Origin: Chloroflexota bacterium
Lineage (GTDB): Bacteria; Chloroflexota; Anaerolineae; Anaerolineales; Villigracilaceae
DNA length: 64,000 nt
Direction: 5' to 3'
Assembly: GCA_021824575.1 (NCBI GenBank)
Contig: JAKAKJ010000004.1
Location: forward strand, 1 to 64,000
Of this stretch, positions 50,858 to 60,892 are shown one piece after another. The translations under genes and the position numbers were made by a program. Each line of letters begins with the position of its first letter. Positions within the stretch are counted from its first letter, which is position 1. Under the pieces are notes generated by a model. That model was given only the letters and a program-made list of their open reading frames with translations, did no database searches and was not told the DNA's origin.

Positions 50858-53800
50858 ATGAGCGCAGCGAATCGCTCTCCCGATTTTTCTGACTGGCGGG
50901 AAATCGCCAGCCTTGGGGAACAATTGGTTAACACCACTTCGCTGCTTGCCCAGCGCGACCGGATCGTTTCGATCACCAGCCGGTTGATGCCTGGCCGCGT
51001 GGATGTCTGGCTTCATGAGAATTTGTTCCGCCTGCCCGATTGGGATTCAAAGCGTCAGTTCCCGCTCCGGCCTCCGCTCGAGGGATTGCAGCGAGTCATC
51101 AAAACGCGCAAACCGTTTAATCGCCGTGTGGGGAAAAAATCCAATTCGAAAAGGACCTTTGCCGCGGTTCCAATCGAAGATCAGGGTTTCCTGCTCGGCG
51201 CGCTGCAAGTCACACGGTCGCGCGGCCCCAATTTTGAAAAAGAGGAACTCGAACTTCTCGAAAGCATCGCCAGCATTGTCGCTGTTGCGCTCTATGCTTC
51301 GCATCGCGTCGAAGTGGAACGTTTCCGGCTCGGGCAATTAAATCTCGTCCGTGAGGTCAGCGCGCAGATTGCCAATGTGCTGGATGTGAACGAGCTTGCG
51401 CGCCGTGTCACTGAACTCATTCAAAAAACATTCCATTATTATTATGTCGGCATTTTTACGCTGAGACCCGGCGCTACGCGCCTGCGGTTCCGCGCCAGTT
51501 CGAGTGTGCCGCACAAAGGACGCCGAGACAACGTGCTGGGATTCGAAGTCGAGGTGGGACAGGGATTGATCGGCGAGGTCGCGGCAACCGGCGAGCGCAT
51601 CGTGGCCGCGGACGTTCGGTCGGACCCGCGTTACAGATATATCGAGCGCCTGCCCGAAACCCGTTCCGAGGTTGCCATCCCGTTGAAGCTTGAAGACCGC
51701 GTGCTCGGCGTCATGGATGTTCAATCGGATCAGCTGAATGCTTTTCATCCAAATGATTTGCTGCTGCTGGAGGCATTGGCTGATAACATTGCCCGCGCCG
51801 TTGAAGGGGCGCGGCTGTATAACGATGTCCATCGCCGCGCAGAGCAATTGGCGCTTGTGGCTGAAGTCAGCAAAAGCGTAACATCCACACTAGACTTGAA
51901 CCAGTTGATGGGCGAGGCGGCAGGGATTATCCGTGAGAGATCCAATCATCCATACGTTCATTTGTTTACGGTGCACCCGAATCGCCGGTTGATCGAATAT
52001 GAGGCGGGCAGCGGCAAGAGAAGCCAGTCACTCAAAGGTTATTCGATTCCGCTGGACGATTCGAAAGGCATTATTCCATGGGCGGCGCGCGAAGGCAAAA
52101 CCGTGCTTGCAAATGATGTAAATGCCGACCCGCGTTACCATCCATCGCAATTGCCTCCGAAGAACACGCGCTCCGAACTGGCTGTCCCGCTTATGTTTGG
52201 CGAACGCGTCCTCGGCGTGCTCGATATTCAATCTGATCGCTTGAACGCATTTACCGAAGACGATTTGGTTTTATTCGAAGCCGTCGGCGGGACAATCGCC
52301 GCCGCGATTCGCAACGCGGACCTGTATCAGTCCGAGCAATGGCGGCGTCAGGTAGCCGACAGTTTACGCGAAGTTGCTGGTTTGCTTTCGGAATATGTCG
52401 GCGTTGACGAAGCGCTTGAAATGATTCTGACCGAGCTTGAACGAAACCTGCCTGTGGATGCTGCCGCCATCTGGTTATTCGATGACGGCGAACTTTATCT
52501 CGCCGCGGCGCATGGCGGCGACGCGGAAATCATCGAGCAAATGCGGCTTGCCTCTCCGGAGGCAGACATTGCTTTGACACAGATCATGTTTGCAGCTCAG
52601 CCGGTCATCCGCAAACCGTCTGATCCGATGTGGCCTTCTGCTTTAGCTGCCGGTTTTGACCCCATGCATTCGGCGCTGGCCGCGCCGCTGCGCGTCAGCG
52701 ATCAACCGGTGGGCGTGATCTCATTGGCGCACCACCAGCCGGGACGTTACGGTCACGAAGCGCAAGCTATGACGACCACATTTGCAAGTTATGCGGCGGT
52801 TGCCATCGAAAACGCGCGGCTTTACGATTTGGCGCAGGAGCAGGCGTACGCATCCGCAGCGTTGTTGCAGGTCGCGCAAGCGGTGGTGAGTCTGAGCGAC
52901 CTGGATGAAATCCTTGGCACGATCATTCGCATCATGCCAATTTTGGTCGGCGTGGGCCGCGCTGCGCTGTATCTTTGGGATTCGGATCGCGAAGTATTTC
53001 TTCCAAAAGAAGAATTTGGTTTGGATGACGCGGCGAAAGAATTAATTTGGAATCGCGAGTTCGCGCCCGATGAATTTCGCATGCTCAGCGCCGCGCGCAA
53101 GCAAGGCCAAACTGTTGTGCGTGTTCTCAAAGCCAAAGACGCGCCCGAAAATTGGCTGCGTTTCCATCCCTCCGCTAAAACTGATGAAGCATTACACGCC
53201 GGCCGGCACTTATTGTTTGCGGTTCCGCTCCTGATCAAATCCGATCTGTTTGGCGTCTTGTTGGCGGAAGAAGCGGATGGCGGGCGGCGTTTCCGCTCGC
53301 GGCGGCTTGAGATCATCAACGGCATTGCACAGCAGGCCGCGCTCGCGATTCAAAATGATCGTTTGCAGCGGGAAATGGTGGAGCGCGAACATCTCGAAAC
53401 GGAAGTTCGATTAGCGCGGCAAATCCAGCAAACGTTCATCCCGGATACATTGCCTGAACGTCCCGAATGGGAATTGGCCGCGCGTTGGAAGACTGCGCGT
53501 CAGGTCGGCGGTGATTTTTATGATGTGATCGAATTACCGAATCACAAGCTGGGACTCTTCATCGCGGATGTGGCCGACAAAGGCATGCCCGCCGCGTTGT
53601 TCATGGCGCTCACGCGGACGTTGGTGCGGGCTGCCGTTATCGAGAATCCATCTCCCGCTGACGCCTTGCGCCGCGTCAATGAACTGCTGATTCCAGATAC
53701 GCACCAGGGCATGTTCGTCACAGCTGTCTATGCGGTGCTGAACGAAAATACCGGCGAATTGACGTATGCCAACGCCGGGCATAATCCACCGTTCTGGGTT

Positions 53801-54112
53801 CGCACCGACGGACGAATCGAGAAATTGACCCGGACGGGCATAGCTCTTGGCGTTGTTGAAATGGATACCATTTCGCAAAGAACCATCCAGATTTTTCCGG
53901 GAGAAAGCCTCCTTCTCTATACAGATGGATTGACCGAAGCCTTCTCGTCGAACGGCGATATGTTTGGCGAAGAGCGCCTGCTTGCGGCGCTTCAATGCAA
54001 GGCTTCATCAGCCGAAGCGTTGCTCGACGACATCGAGATGCGCGTGAATGAATTCGTCGGCACGGAACCGGCCTCCGATGATTTGACGATGCTGGTCGTT
54101 CGCCGAAAATAA
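50858..54112 (+). CDS. Multi-GAF PP2C (SpoIIE/RsbU-type) phosphatase
   Basis: 1084 residues; GGAAGG six bases before ATG. Five GAF or GAF-like domains in tandem (about 20-155, 180-325, 345-490, 510-660, 680-835; e.g. SEVAIPLKLEDRVLGVMDVQ and SELAVPLMFGERVLGVLDIQ) followed by a PP2C domain: ARQVGGDFYDVI, LFIADVADKGMPAALFMAL, TYANAGHNPPFW and PASDDLTMLVVR. It would dephosphorylate the STAS protein when its sensory domains bind ligands or partners. Cytoplasmic, no membrane segments. Confidence 0.93.
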   Translation: MSAANRSPDFSDWREIASLGEQLVNTTSLLAQRDRIVSITSRLMPGRVDVWLHENLFRLPDWDSKRQFPLRPPLEGLQRVIKTRKPFNRRVGKKSNSKRTFAAVPIEDQGFLLGALQVTRSRGPNFEKEELELLESIASIVAVALYASHRVEVERFRLGQLNLVREVSAQIANVLDVNELARRVTELIQKTFHYYYVGIFTLRPGATRLRFRASSSVPHKGRRDNVLGFEVEVGQGLIGEVAATGERIVAADVRSDPRYRYIERLPETRSEVAIPLKLEDRVLGVMDVQSDQLNAFHPNDLLLLEALADNIARAVEGARLYNDVHRRAEQLALVAEVSKSVTSTLDLNQLMGEAAGIIRERSNHPYVHLFTVHPNRRLIEYEAGSGKRSQSLKGYSIPLDDSKGIIPWAAREGKTVLANDVNADPRYHPSQLPPKNTRSELAVPLMFGERVLGVLDIQSDRLNAFTEDDLVLFEAVGGTIAAAIRNADLYQSEQWRRQVADSLREVAGLLSEYVGVDEALEMILTELERNLPVDAAAIWLFDDGELYLAAAHGGDAEIIEQMRLASPEADIALTQIMFAAQPVIRKPSDPMWPSALAAGFDPMHSALAAPLRVSDQPVGVISLAHHQPGRYGHEAQAMTTTFASYAAVAIENARLYDLAQEQAYASAALLQVAQAVVSLSDLDEILGTIIRIMPILVGVGRAALYLWDSDREVFLPKEEFGLDDAAKELIWNREFAPDEFRMLSAARKQGQTVVRVLKAKDAPENWLRFHPSAKTDEALHAGRHLLFAVPLLIKSDLFGVLLAEEADGGRRFRSRRLEIINGIAQQAALAIQNDRLQREMVEREHLETEVRLARQIQQTFIPDTLPERPEWELAARWKTARQVGGDFYDVIELPNHKLGLFIADVADKGMPAALFMALTRTLVRAAVIENPSPADALRRVNELLIPDTHQGMFVTAVYAVLNENTGELTYANAGHNPPFWVRTDGRIEKLTRTGIALGVVEMDTISQRTIQIFPGESLLLYTDGLTEAFSSNGDMFGEERLLAALQCKASSAEALLDDIEMRVNEFVGTEPASDDLTMLVVRRK

Positions 54113-54113
54113 C

Positions 54114-54176
54114 CCGCAGATTTCCCGGATTTTTTCGTTTGATCTGTGTAATCCGCGAAACCTGCGGATGGTTTTT
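54114..54176. repeat. Imperfect palindrome after the phosphatase gene
   Basis: CCGCAG-TTTC-GGATT arms pair with AATCC-GAAA-CTGCGG across a 17-base loop, followed by GTTTTTG. It may terminate the operon; the sequence style also resembles dispersed CCGCAGATT palindromes. Confidence 0.6.
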
Positions 54177-54264
54177 GAATTTACAAATTTTTTACATCCT
54201 CACCATATTGCCATAACCGACCCACCCTAAAATCATCGTTGTAAATCGAACAAAGGAGGTTCGA

Positions 54265-54843
54265 ATGTCAACGATAACCATGTGGTTCAGAAAGACTTTG
54301 TTGGTGGGGCTTGTCGCCGTGCTGGGACTGGTTTCCGCTCCGCTTGCGAATGTATACGCACTGGGACAATTTGATACGGGAACGCCGCCCACGCCAACCC
54401 AGACAACTACGCCAACCGACCGGCTTCAACGCGCATTTTCGAGAGAACAAACGATTTACGGCAAGCTGGGTAAATTGTTGAATAACGCCGGTACGCGCAT
54501 CTCGAAATTCCAGAATTTGATCAACAAGGCCAAAACCAACGGCAAGGACGTTTCCAATTTGCAGTCCGCGTTGGACGCGTTCAGCAGCGCCGTCACACAG
54601 GCGCAATCCATCTACAATGACGCGCAAAGCCTGATCGCTTCCCATCCCGGCTTCGATGCCTCGGGCAATGTCACAGATCAAACTACTGCGCTGCAGACGG
54701 TCAGGGACTTGCGCGGCAAATTACGGGAAATCCGCCAGACAGTATTGCCTCCCTTCAGGGCATTGCGCCAGGAGATTCGGGCTTACCGCGAAGAAAATTC
54801 CCCGAATAACGTGATGCCGGCTCCGACCCAAAGCGGCGGATAA
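54265..54843 (+). CDS. Secreted helical protein, unknown function
   Basis: 192 residues; AAAGGAGG upstream. Signal peptide to about residue 33 (SAPLANVYA), a short Pro/Thr linker, then a long helical region likely to form coiled coils (RISKFQNLINKAKTNGKDVS, LRGKLREIRQTVLPPFRALR). No cysteine or lipobox. Proteins of this plan are common in Chloroflexota genomes but I cannot name a family. Confidence 0.75.
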   Translation: MSTITMWFRKTLLVGLVAVLGLVSAPLANVYALGQFDTGTPPTPTQTTTPTDRLQRAFSREQTIYGKLGKLLNNAGTRISKFQNLINKAKTNGKDVSNLQSALDAFSSAVTQAQSIYNDAQSLIASHPGFDASGNVTDQTTALQTVRDLRGKLREIRQTVLPPFRALRQEIRAYREENSPNNVMPAPTQSGG

Positions 54844-54861
54844 TTTTCCACTTGTTCGAGT

Positions 54862-54889
54862 CAGAGGCACGGCTGCAGCCGTGCCTCTG
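54862..54889. terminator. Perfect hairpin between the helical protein and ridA
   Basis: CAGAGGCACGGC and GCCGTGCCTCTG around TGCA, 19 bases past the stop. No T-run; could be a repeat unit or a weak terminator. Confidence 0.55.
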
Positions 54890-54907
54890 CGCCTTCGACT
54901 GCGCGTC

Positions 54908-54936
54908 TTGCCTGACGTGCTTCTCGGTTGTATACT
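54908..54936 (+). promoter_or_regulatory. Promoter of ridA and the two-component pair
   Basis: TTGCCT (54908-54913), 17 bases, TATACT (54931-54936). About 42 bases of leader precede the start, including GGAG. Confidence 0.6.
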
Positions 54937-54978
54937 GGCTGAAAATTCCGATTGAGGATTTCGCGATAAGGAGCAGCT

Positions 54979-55389
54979 ATGTTCACAACTGAAGGCAAAA
55001 AGATCATCCAAACCGAAAAAGCGCCGAAGGCAATTGGCCCGTATTCGCAGGCCATCCGCTCGGAGCATTTGGTGTTCACTGCCGGTCAGATTGGGTTGAA
55101 TCCGGCGAGCGGCGAACTTGTCGAAGGCGGAATCGAAGCACAGACGCACCAGGTTTTGTCGAATCTCAAAAATGTTTTGGAAGCTGCCGACTCGGGCATG
55201 AATTACGTTGTGAAAACGACCGCCTTTTTAAAAGACATGAATGACTTCGCAAAAATGAACGCCATCTACGCAGAATTCTTCGCGGAGAATCCGCCGGCAC
55301 GCAGCACCATCGCGGTGGCCGCTTTGCCAAAAGGCGCGTTGGTCGAAATCGAAGCGATTGCCATGCTGCGGCCTCCACGCGGCGAATGA
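54979..55389 (+). CDS. ridA: RidA family enamine/imine deaminase
   Basis: 136 residues, slightly long at the N-terminus. Family motifs KAIGPYSQAIRSEHLVFTAG, QTHQVLSNLKNVLEAADSGM and the catalytic Arg in PPARSTIAVAALPKGALVEI. It removes reactive 2-aminoacrylate released by PLP enzymes. The stop overlaps the response regulator start (ATGA). Confidence 0.92.
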   Translation: MFTTEGKKIIQTEKAPKAIGPYSQAIRSEHLVFTAGQIGLNPASGELVEGGIEAQTHQVLSNLKNVLEAADSGMNYVVKTTAFLKDMNDFAKMNAIYAEFFAENPPARSTIAVAALPKGALVEIEAIAMLRPPRGE

Positions 55390-56075
55390 CCCCCATGCCT
55401 TCCGAACTCGTCCTGCTGGTGGATGACGAACCATCCATCCTGCAACTGGCGCGCATGTATCTTGAGCGCGACGGATTTCATACACAGGAAGCTAGAGACG
55501 GCGAAGCCGCGTTGGACGCTGTTTCGCGGCTGCGTCCTGCGTTGGTCGTTCTGGATGTGATGCTTCCCAAGCTGGACGGCTTCGAGGTCTGCCGACGCCT
55601 GCGCGCGGCCAACAACAAGATTCCCATCCTGATGCTGACCGCGCGGGATGAAGACATTGATAAAATCCTCGGCCTTGAGTTGGGTGCTGACGATTACCTG
55701 ACCAAGCCGTTCAATCCGCGCGAACTGGTGGCGCGCGTCAAGGCGATTCTGCGCCGCGCGGATGCCAAACTGGAAACGAATGACAAGCCGGTTCATCTCG
55801 ATAATTTGACCATTGATCCGGCCAGCCGCGAAGTCCGCCTCGGCTCGCGGACGCTGGATCTGCGTACGCAGGAATTCGATTTGCTCTTCACCCTCGCCGG
55901 TCAACCCGGACGCGTCTTCACGCGTGAGCAATTGCTCCAACTTGCCTGGGGTTTTGACTTTTACGGCCAGACGCGCACGGTGGATGTTCACATCGCGCAT
56001 CTTCGTAAAAAACTGGAGGGCGGCACGGTGAAGATCGAAACAGTCACAGGAGTTGGTTATAAGCTGGTAGTTTGA
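55386..56075 (+). CDS. OmpR/PhoB-family response regulator
   Basis: 229 residues. REC domain with phospho-Asp in LVVLDVMLPKLDGF and Lys in DYLTKPFNPREL; winged-helix DNA-binding domain from about 130 (LDLRTQEFDLLFTLAGQPGR, TRTVDVHIAHLRKKLE, VTGVGYKLVV). It starts inside the ridA stop codon and is followed by its sensor kinase. Confidence 0.94.
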   Translation: MTPMPSELVLLVDDEPSILQLARMYLERDGFHTQEARDGEAALDAVSRLRPALVVLDVMLPKLDGFEVCRRLRAANNKIPILMLTARDEDIDKILGLELGADDYLTKPFNPRELVARVKAILRRADAKLETNDKPVHLDNLTIDPASREVRLGSRTLDLRTQEFDLLFTLAGQPGRVFTREQLLQLAWGFDFYGQTRTVDVHIAHLRKKLEGGTVKIETVTGVGYKLVV

Positions 56076-56098
56076 TATTGTTTGTGTTTTTGTTTTAT

Positions 56099-57475
56099 AT
56101 GTTTTCCTCCCTTCGTTCCCGTCTCTGGTTGAGTTATGCATTTTTGATCGTCACAGCTCTTGTGGTTGTGGCGATTGTTTTGATTCTTTATATTGCCAGT
56201 AACCCGGTGCTGTATCGTCAGACGGAAACGCGGCTGCGGGCTGCACAGGAAATTTTGGCGGTGCAACCGGCGCTTCTGACTCAGACCCAGCCGGTGGACC
56301 GTCTTGCGGTGATCGCTCAGGCTTTTAACGTTCGCGTTCTGGTCTTCGCAAAAAATGGCGCGCTGCTGAGGGACAGTTCCAGCAGTGATGCCGCGATCTC
56401 CCTCCCGATTGCGCCGATCATTCCTCGAGTCGCTCCGTCCATTCGCGATTTTTCGGGAAAGGTCTGGTTGTATTCCTTGAAGCATTTGCCAGACGGAAAT
56501 TGGTTGATGGTCGCGGCGGCGCGGCCCAAAGTCGCCGTGCTGGCGGTGTTGACCGATGAACTGCTTGTGCCTTTGGCTGAAGGCGGACTGATCGCCTTGC
56601 TGCTGTCGTTGATCCTCGCGTACGCGATTGCGCGGTGGGTTGCTGATCCTTTGCAGCAGATCATCGCGGTTTCGCGGACGATGCCAGCGGATGGCGTCCG
56701 CGCTGTTTCGGAAGGCGGCCCGCATGAAGTCCGGGCATTGACGCGGTCTTTCAATGCCATGCTGGCGCGCGTCGCATCCGCACAGCAGTCCCAGCGCGAT
56801 TTTGTAGCCAATGTCTCTCACGAATTGAAAACGCCGCTGACATCCATCCAGGGATTCGCGCAAGCCATTCTGGATGGAACTGCCGGTACGCCGGAAGCGC
56901 GTCAACAAGCCGCGCAGGTGATTTATAACGAAGCCGGACGGATGCATCGCATGGCGCTCGACCTGCTCGATCTGGCGCGGCTTGATTCCGGCACCGCGGA
57001 TTTGAAGGTTGCCCCGGTCAACATGACCGCTTTATTGAACGGCATCGCGGAAAAATTTTCGCCGATGGCATCCAAGTCTGGCGTCAATTTGAATATTGAT
57101 TTGGCAAATGATTTGCCGATATTGAACGGCGATGGCGATCGGCTGGCGCAGGTTTTTACAAATCTTGTGGATAATGCGTTGAAGTTCACGCCGCGCGGCG
57201 GGACGGTTTCCATCCGCGCTGTGCAGGACCGCGGTGAGGCGCAGGTTTCCGTCAGCGATACCGGCGAGGGCATCCCTGCCGATGCCATCCCGCATATCTT
57301 CGACCGCTTCTATCAAGCCGACTCCGCGCGCTCTGGCGGAGAAAAACATGGCGCGGGATTGGGACTGGCCATCGTTCATGATTTCGTGGTCGCGCACGGT
57401 GGTAGAATCAGCGTCCGCAGCGCCCCCGGGCGGGGAACAGCTTTCATTGTTCACTTGCCGCTGAATCGAAATTAA
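56099..57475 (+). CDS. Sensor histidine kinase with HAMP
   Basis: 458 residues from ATG 56099; TTG codons at 56072-56078 overlapping the regulator stop are alternatives, and no ribosome site is clear. Two membrane helices (about 12-32 and 160-180) flank an outer sensing domain, then HAMP (VADPLQQIIAVSRTMPADGV), HisKA with His in NVSHELKTPLTSIQGF, and HATPase with NLVDNALKFTPRGG and GLGLAIVHDFVVAHGG. It likely phosphorylates the OmpR-type regulator just upstream. Confidence 0.92.
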   Translation: MFSSLRSRLWLSYAFLIVTALVVVAIVLILYIASNPVLYRQTETRLRAAQEILAVQPALLTQTQPVDRLAVIAQAFNVRVLVFAKNGALLRDSSSSDAAISLPIAPIIPRVAPSIRDFSGKVWLYSLKHLPDGNWLMVAAARPKVAVLAVLTDELLVPLAEGGLIALLLSLILAYAIARWVADPLQQIIAVSRTMPADGVRAVSEGGPHEVRALTRSFNAMLARVASAQQSQRDFVANVSHELKTPLTSIQGFAQAILDGTAGTPEARQQAAQVIYNEAGRMHRMALDLLDLARLDSGTADLKVAPVNMTALLNGIAEKFSPMASKSGVNLNIDLANDLPILNGDGDRLAQVFTNLVDNALKFTPRGGTVSIRAVQDRGEAQVSVSDTGEGIPADAIPHIFDRFYQADSARSGGEKHGAGLGLAIVHDFVVAHGGRISVRSAPGRGTAFIVHLPLNRN

Positions 57476-57498
57476 CTCCCGATCGGATTAACTGGAGA

Positions 57499-58515
57499 AT
57501 GCCTGATTCCATGCCCCCTTTCGTGTCGGTTATTGTCCCATGTTACAATGAACAGGCGACCATTCGCTTCCTTCTGGATGCGCTTTTCGCACAGACATAT
57601 CCGCGGGCGCAAATGGAAGTGGTGATCGCGGACGCACTTTCACAAGACAATACGCGCCAGGAACTTGCAGCATTCCAACAGGAACATCCGGATTTCGTGC
57701 TGCACGTTGTAGATAATGCGCGGCGTACGATTCCATCCGGGTTGAACCTGGCGATTGCCGAGGCACACGGTGAAATTATCATCCGACTTGACGCACATTC
57801 GATGCCGATCCCGGAATATGTGGAGCGATGTGTATCCGCCTTGGAATCTGGCCGCGGCGATAATGTCGGCGGCGTGTGGATGATCCGTCCCGGCGGCGAC
57901 GGTTGGGTGGCGGAATCCATTGCGGCGGCAGCCGCGCATCCGCTGGGCGTAGGCGACGCGATGTATCGTCTTAAAGCTAATGCGGGCGCAGTGGATACAG
58001 TCCCGTTCGGCGCGTTCCGCCGCGAGCTGATCCAAAGGATTGGCGGCTTCGACGAAACGTTGTTGGCAAATGAAGATTACGAATTCAACACGCGGATACG
58101 CAGGTCAGGCGGCATCGTCTGGCTTGATCCGCAAATCCGCTCCACATATTTTGCGCGCGCTTCGCTGATCGAACTTGCAAGGCAGTATTGGCGTTACGGT
58201 TTTTGGAAATTCAAAATGCTCAGGCGTTATCCCGGCACGCTGCGCTGGCGGCAGGCGTTGCCGCCTTTGTTTGCGGCGAGTCTGATTTTCTTTGTTTTGT
58301 TTTCTTTTTTCTTTGCGTTGGCAGGATGGATGCTGCTCTTTGAAATTTTCATTTATCTTCTTGTGCTGATGGCTGCAGGTATCCACCTGTTCCTCCGTCA
58401 GCGTAGACCGCTCCTCGTTCCGGGTTTGATGCTTGCGATTGCCGTCATGCATCTTTCGTGGGGGAGCGGATTTTTATGGAGCCTGGTTTCGACACTCTTC
58501 ACCAATCATGGCTGA
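57499..58515 (+). CDS. GT2-family glycosyltransferase (ExoA-like)
   Basis: 338 residues; TGGAGA upstream. GT-A fold: SVIVPCYNEQATIRFLLDAL, DALSQDNT, the acceptor-side RLDAHSMPIPEYVE, and EDYEFNTRIRRSGG. Two or three membrane helices at the C-terminus. It adds a sugar to a lipid-linked chain, similar to ExoA of succinoglycan synthesis. The end overlaps the next gene by eight bases. Confidence 0.88.
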   Translation: MPDSMPPFVSVIVPCYNEQATIRFLLDALFAQTYPRAQMEVVIADALSQDNTRQELAAFQQEHPDFVLHVVDNARRTIPSGLNLAIAEAHGEIIIRLDAHSMPIPEYVERCVSALESGRGDNVGGVWMIRPGGDGWVAESIAAAAAHPLGVGDAMYRLKANAGAVDTVPFGAFRRELIQRIGGFDETLLANEDYEFNTRIRRSGGIVWLDPQIRSTYFARASLIELARQYWRYGFWKFKMLRRYPGTLRWRQALPPLFAASLIFFVLFSFFFALAGWMLLFEIFIYLLVLMAAGIHLFLRQRRPLLVPGLMLAIAVMHLSWGSGFLWSLVSTLFTNHG

Positions 58516-59950
58516 ACCATTGCGTCCCGGCCTGCGATTACGGCCCAATGAACATCGCTTTCTCCTTCTGCTGGGAGATTTGGCTGCTTCCATCTCGGCG
58601 GCCTTCCTCGCGTTATATGTCTGGAAGCAATACTCCATTTATCGTTTGATCGAATTGGGCACGAGGCCGGAGCGCGCTGAACTGCTTGTGCGAATCAGCG
58701 TGCCATTTTGGTTTTACCTGCTCCCGCTCGGCTGGCTTTTGTTGATGGTCGAACTTTACGAGCCTCACACCGCGAGCAACTGGCGCAGAACCTTGCGCGG
58801 AATTGCGATTGCGGCGTTTGTTGGAATAGCGATCTATGCTTTGGTTTTTATTCTCAATCAGGATCCGGGATATCTGCCGCGCATTGTCGTCGGCGCGTTT
58901 ATTCTGCTCGCCTCTTTCCTGACCTTGATCTGGCGCGCGGCCTATATTCGACTTTACACCTCGTCCGGCCTCCAGCGGCGCATGTTGATTGTCGGCGCGG
59001 GCAAAGCGGGTCTGACTTTGGCGCGCGTGTATCAAAAGTTGAACCCGCCGCCGTTCAGCATCATCGGTTTCATTGACGACGATCCAAAGAAATCAAAGCG
59101 CGCTTATGAAGGCATCCCTGTGCTTGGCTCCAGCCGGCATTTGCTCGAGATCATAGATCGTTACCGCATCTCCGATCTTGTGATGTCCATTACCGGCGAG
59201 GTGGAGGGGACCACATTCCAAACGATCCTCGACGCGCAGGAGCAGGGTGTGGAAGTGACGCGCATGCCGATCCTTTATGAAGAGATCGCGCAGCGCGTCC
59301 CGATCCATCACCTCGAATCGGATTGGTTGATTCGTTCGTTCGTGGATCAACTGCGGATCAGCGTCACTTATGAAGTATTCAAGCGTTTGCTCGATATCGT
59401 CGGCGGGCTGGCCGGTCTTTCGATGTTTATCCTGACCTTTCCTTTCATTGCAATTGCGACGGCGATAGACAGCGGCGTGCCGATTATCTATGCCCAGACG
59501 CGCCTCGGCAAAGGCGGACGTGTGTTTCGCATTTATAAATACCGCACGATGCACCAGGATGCCGAAGCGGATGGTGAAGCAAAGCTTGCCGAGGAAAATG
59601 ATCCGCGCGTGACGCGCGTGGGAAATTTTTTGCGCCGCACGCGGCTTGATGAACTGCCGCAATTCTGGAATGTCTTGCACGGGGAAATGAGTCTGGTTGG
59701 ACCGCGCCCCGAACGTCCCTCGCTGGTCAAGGAATTCCAAAAGGAGATTCCGTTTTATCGCGCCCGGCTGCTGGTCAAGCCGGGGCTGGCAGGGTGGGCG
59801 CAGATCAATTATGGTTATGTTGCCAATGTCACCGAAACGGCTGTTAAATTGGAATATGATCTTTATTACATCAAGCATCGTTCTTTTATGATGGATTTGA
59901 TGATTGTGCTTCGCACGGTCGGTACGGCATTGAGCATGAAGGGAAGATAG
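58508..59950 (+). CDS. Polyprenyl glycosylphosphotransferase (WbaP/CpsE type)
   Basis: 480 residues from ATG 58508. Four N-terminal membrane helices, a CoA-binding-like middle domain ([20 protein letters not shown]), a re-entrant helix ([20 protein letters not shown]) and the catalytic cytoplasmic domain: [52 protein letters not shown]. It starts repeat-unit assembly by loading a sugar phosphate on undecaprenyl phosphate. Confidence 0.92.
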   Translation: MAEPLRPGLRLRPNEHRFLLLLGDLAASISAAFLALYVWKQYSIYRLIELGTRPERAELLVRISVPFWFYLLPLGWLLLMVELYEPHTASNWRRTLRGIAIAAFVGIAIYALVFILNQDPGYLPRIVVGAFILLASFLTLIWRAAYIRLYTSSGLQRRMLIVGAGKAGLTLARVYQKLNPPPFSIIGFIDDDPKKSKRAYEGIPVLGSSRHLLEIIDRYRISDLVMSITGEVEGTTFQTILDAQEQGVEVTRMPILYEEIAQRVPIHHLESDWLIRSFVDQLRISVTYEVFKRLLDIVGGLAGLSMFILTFPFIAIATAIDSGVPIIYAQTRLGKGGRVFRIYKYRTMHQDAEADGEAKLAEENDPRVTRVGNFLRRTRLDELPQFWNVLHGEMSLVGPRPERPSLVKEFQKEIPFYRARLLVKPGLAGWAQINYGYVANVTETAVKLEYDLYYIKHRSFMMDLMIVLRTVGTALSMKGR

Positions 59951-60892
59951 ATGGAACGTTATCTTGTTACTGGCGGGGCTGGATTCATCGGTTCGCACAT
60001 CGTGCGGACGTTGCTCGAGCAGGGCGCGTTCGTCCGCGTGCTGGATAATTTTTCGAGCGGCAAGCGCGAAAACCTCGAGGGGCTGGCCGACTCAAAAAAC
60101 GGAAGCCGCTTTGAAGTCCTGGAAGGAGACGTGCGCGACGCATCCAAAGTCGCGGACGCGGTTCGTGATATCGAAATTATCTTTCACGAAGCTGCGTTTG
60201 TCTCCGTCCCCGAATCGATGGAGAGGCCGCAGGATTGTTTCGATGTCAACATCAGCGGCACTTCGACTTTGTTCGAAGCCGCGCGCAAGGCCGGAGTGCG
60301 CCGCGCGGTGATTGCATCCAGCGCGGCGGTGTATGGCGATTCGGATGCGCTGCCGTTGGTGGAAGATACGCCGCTTCGACCGATGTCGCCTTATGCGGTG
60401 TCGAAGCGCGTGGATGAAATGTACGCCGCGTTGTACACGCAATCGTTTGGACTCGAAGTGGCTGCGTTGCGCTACTTCAATGTATATGGCCCGCGCCAGC
60501 GCCCGGACTCGATGTATGCCGCGGCCGTCCCGATTTTTATCCGCCGCCTGCGCGATGGCAAGCCGGTCACGATCTTTGGCGATGGCGGCCAGACGCGCGA
60601 TTTGATTTTTGTCGGCGATGTAGTGCGCGCTAATTTGATTGCATCCAAGCATCCCGCCGCGGCCGGGCAAATCTTTAACATTTGTACCGGCGCGGAAACT
60701 CGCATCCTGGACCTGGTCAATGTGCTGTATGAACTTTTTCCAAAAACGCCGAAGCCAATTTTCGATGCGCCGCGCGCGGGAGATATTTATAAATCGCTTG
60801 GCTCTCCGGGCAAAGCCGAAAAAGTCATCGGCTTCAAGGCGCAGACTTCGCTGGCAGATGGATTGAAGGAAACGGTTGAATGGATGCAATAA
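59951..60892 (+). CDS. NAD-dependent sugar epimerase/dehydratase (UDP-GlcNAc or UDP-Glc 4-epimerase-like)
   Basis: 313 residues starting at the base after the previous stop. Extended SDR: NAD motif VTGGAGFIGSHIVR, Ser in SSAAVYG and Tyr/Lys in YAVSKRVDE, substrate loop GPRQRPDSMYAAAVPIFIRR. It probably makes the sugar nucleotide used by this locus. The substrate cannot be fixed from sequence. Confidence 0.88.
   Translation: MERYLVTGGAGFIGSHIVRTLLEQGAFVRVLDNFSSGKRENLEGLADSKNGSRFEVLEGDVRDASKVADAVRDIEIIFHEAAFVSVPESMERPQDCFDVNISGTSTLFEAARKAGVRRAVIASSAAVYGDSDALPLVEDTPLRPMSPYAVSKRVDEMYAALYTQSFGLEVAALRYFNVYGPRQRPDSMYAAAVPIFIRRLRDGKPVTIFGDGGQTRDLIFVGDVVRANLIASKHPAAAGQIFNICTGAETRILDLVNVLYELFPKTPKPIFDAPRAGDIYKSLGSPGKAEKVIGFKAQTSLADGLKETVEWMQ

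Noticed and set aside
59093-59998. 301-residue minus-strand frame
   Set aside because: It is antisense to the glycosylphosphotransferase, with no ribosome site and no family motifs.
60092-60889. 265-residue minus-strand frame
   Set aside because: Shadow of the epimerase gene; composition rich in Arg/His from reverse reading.
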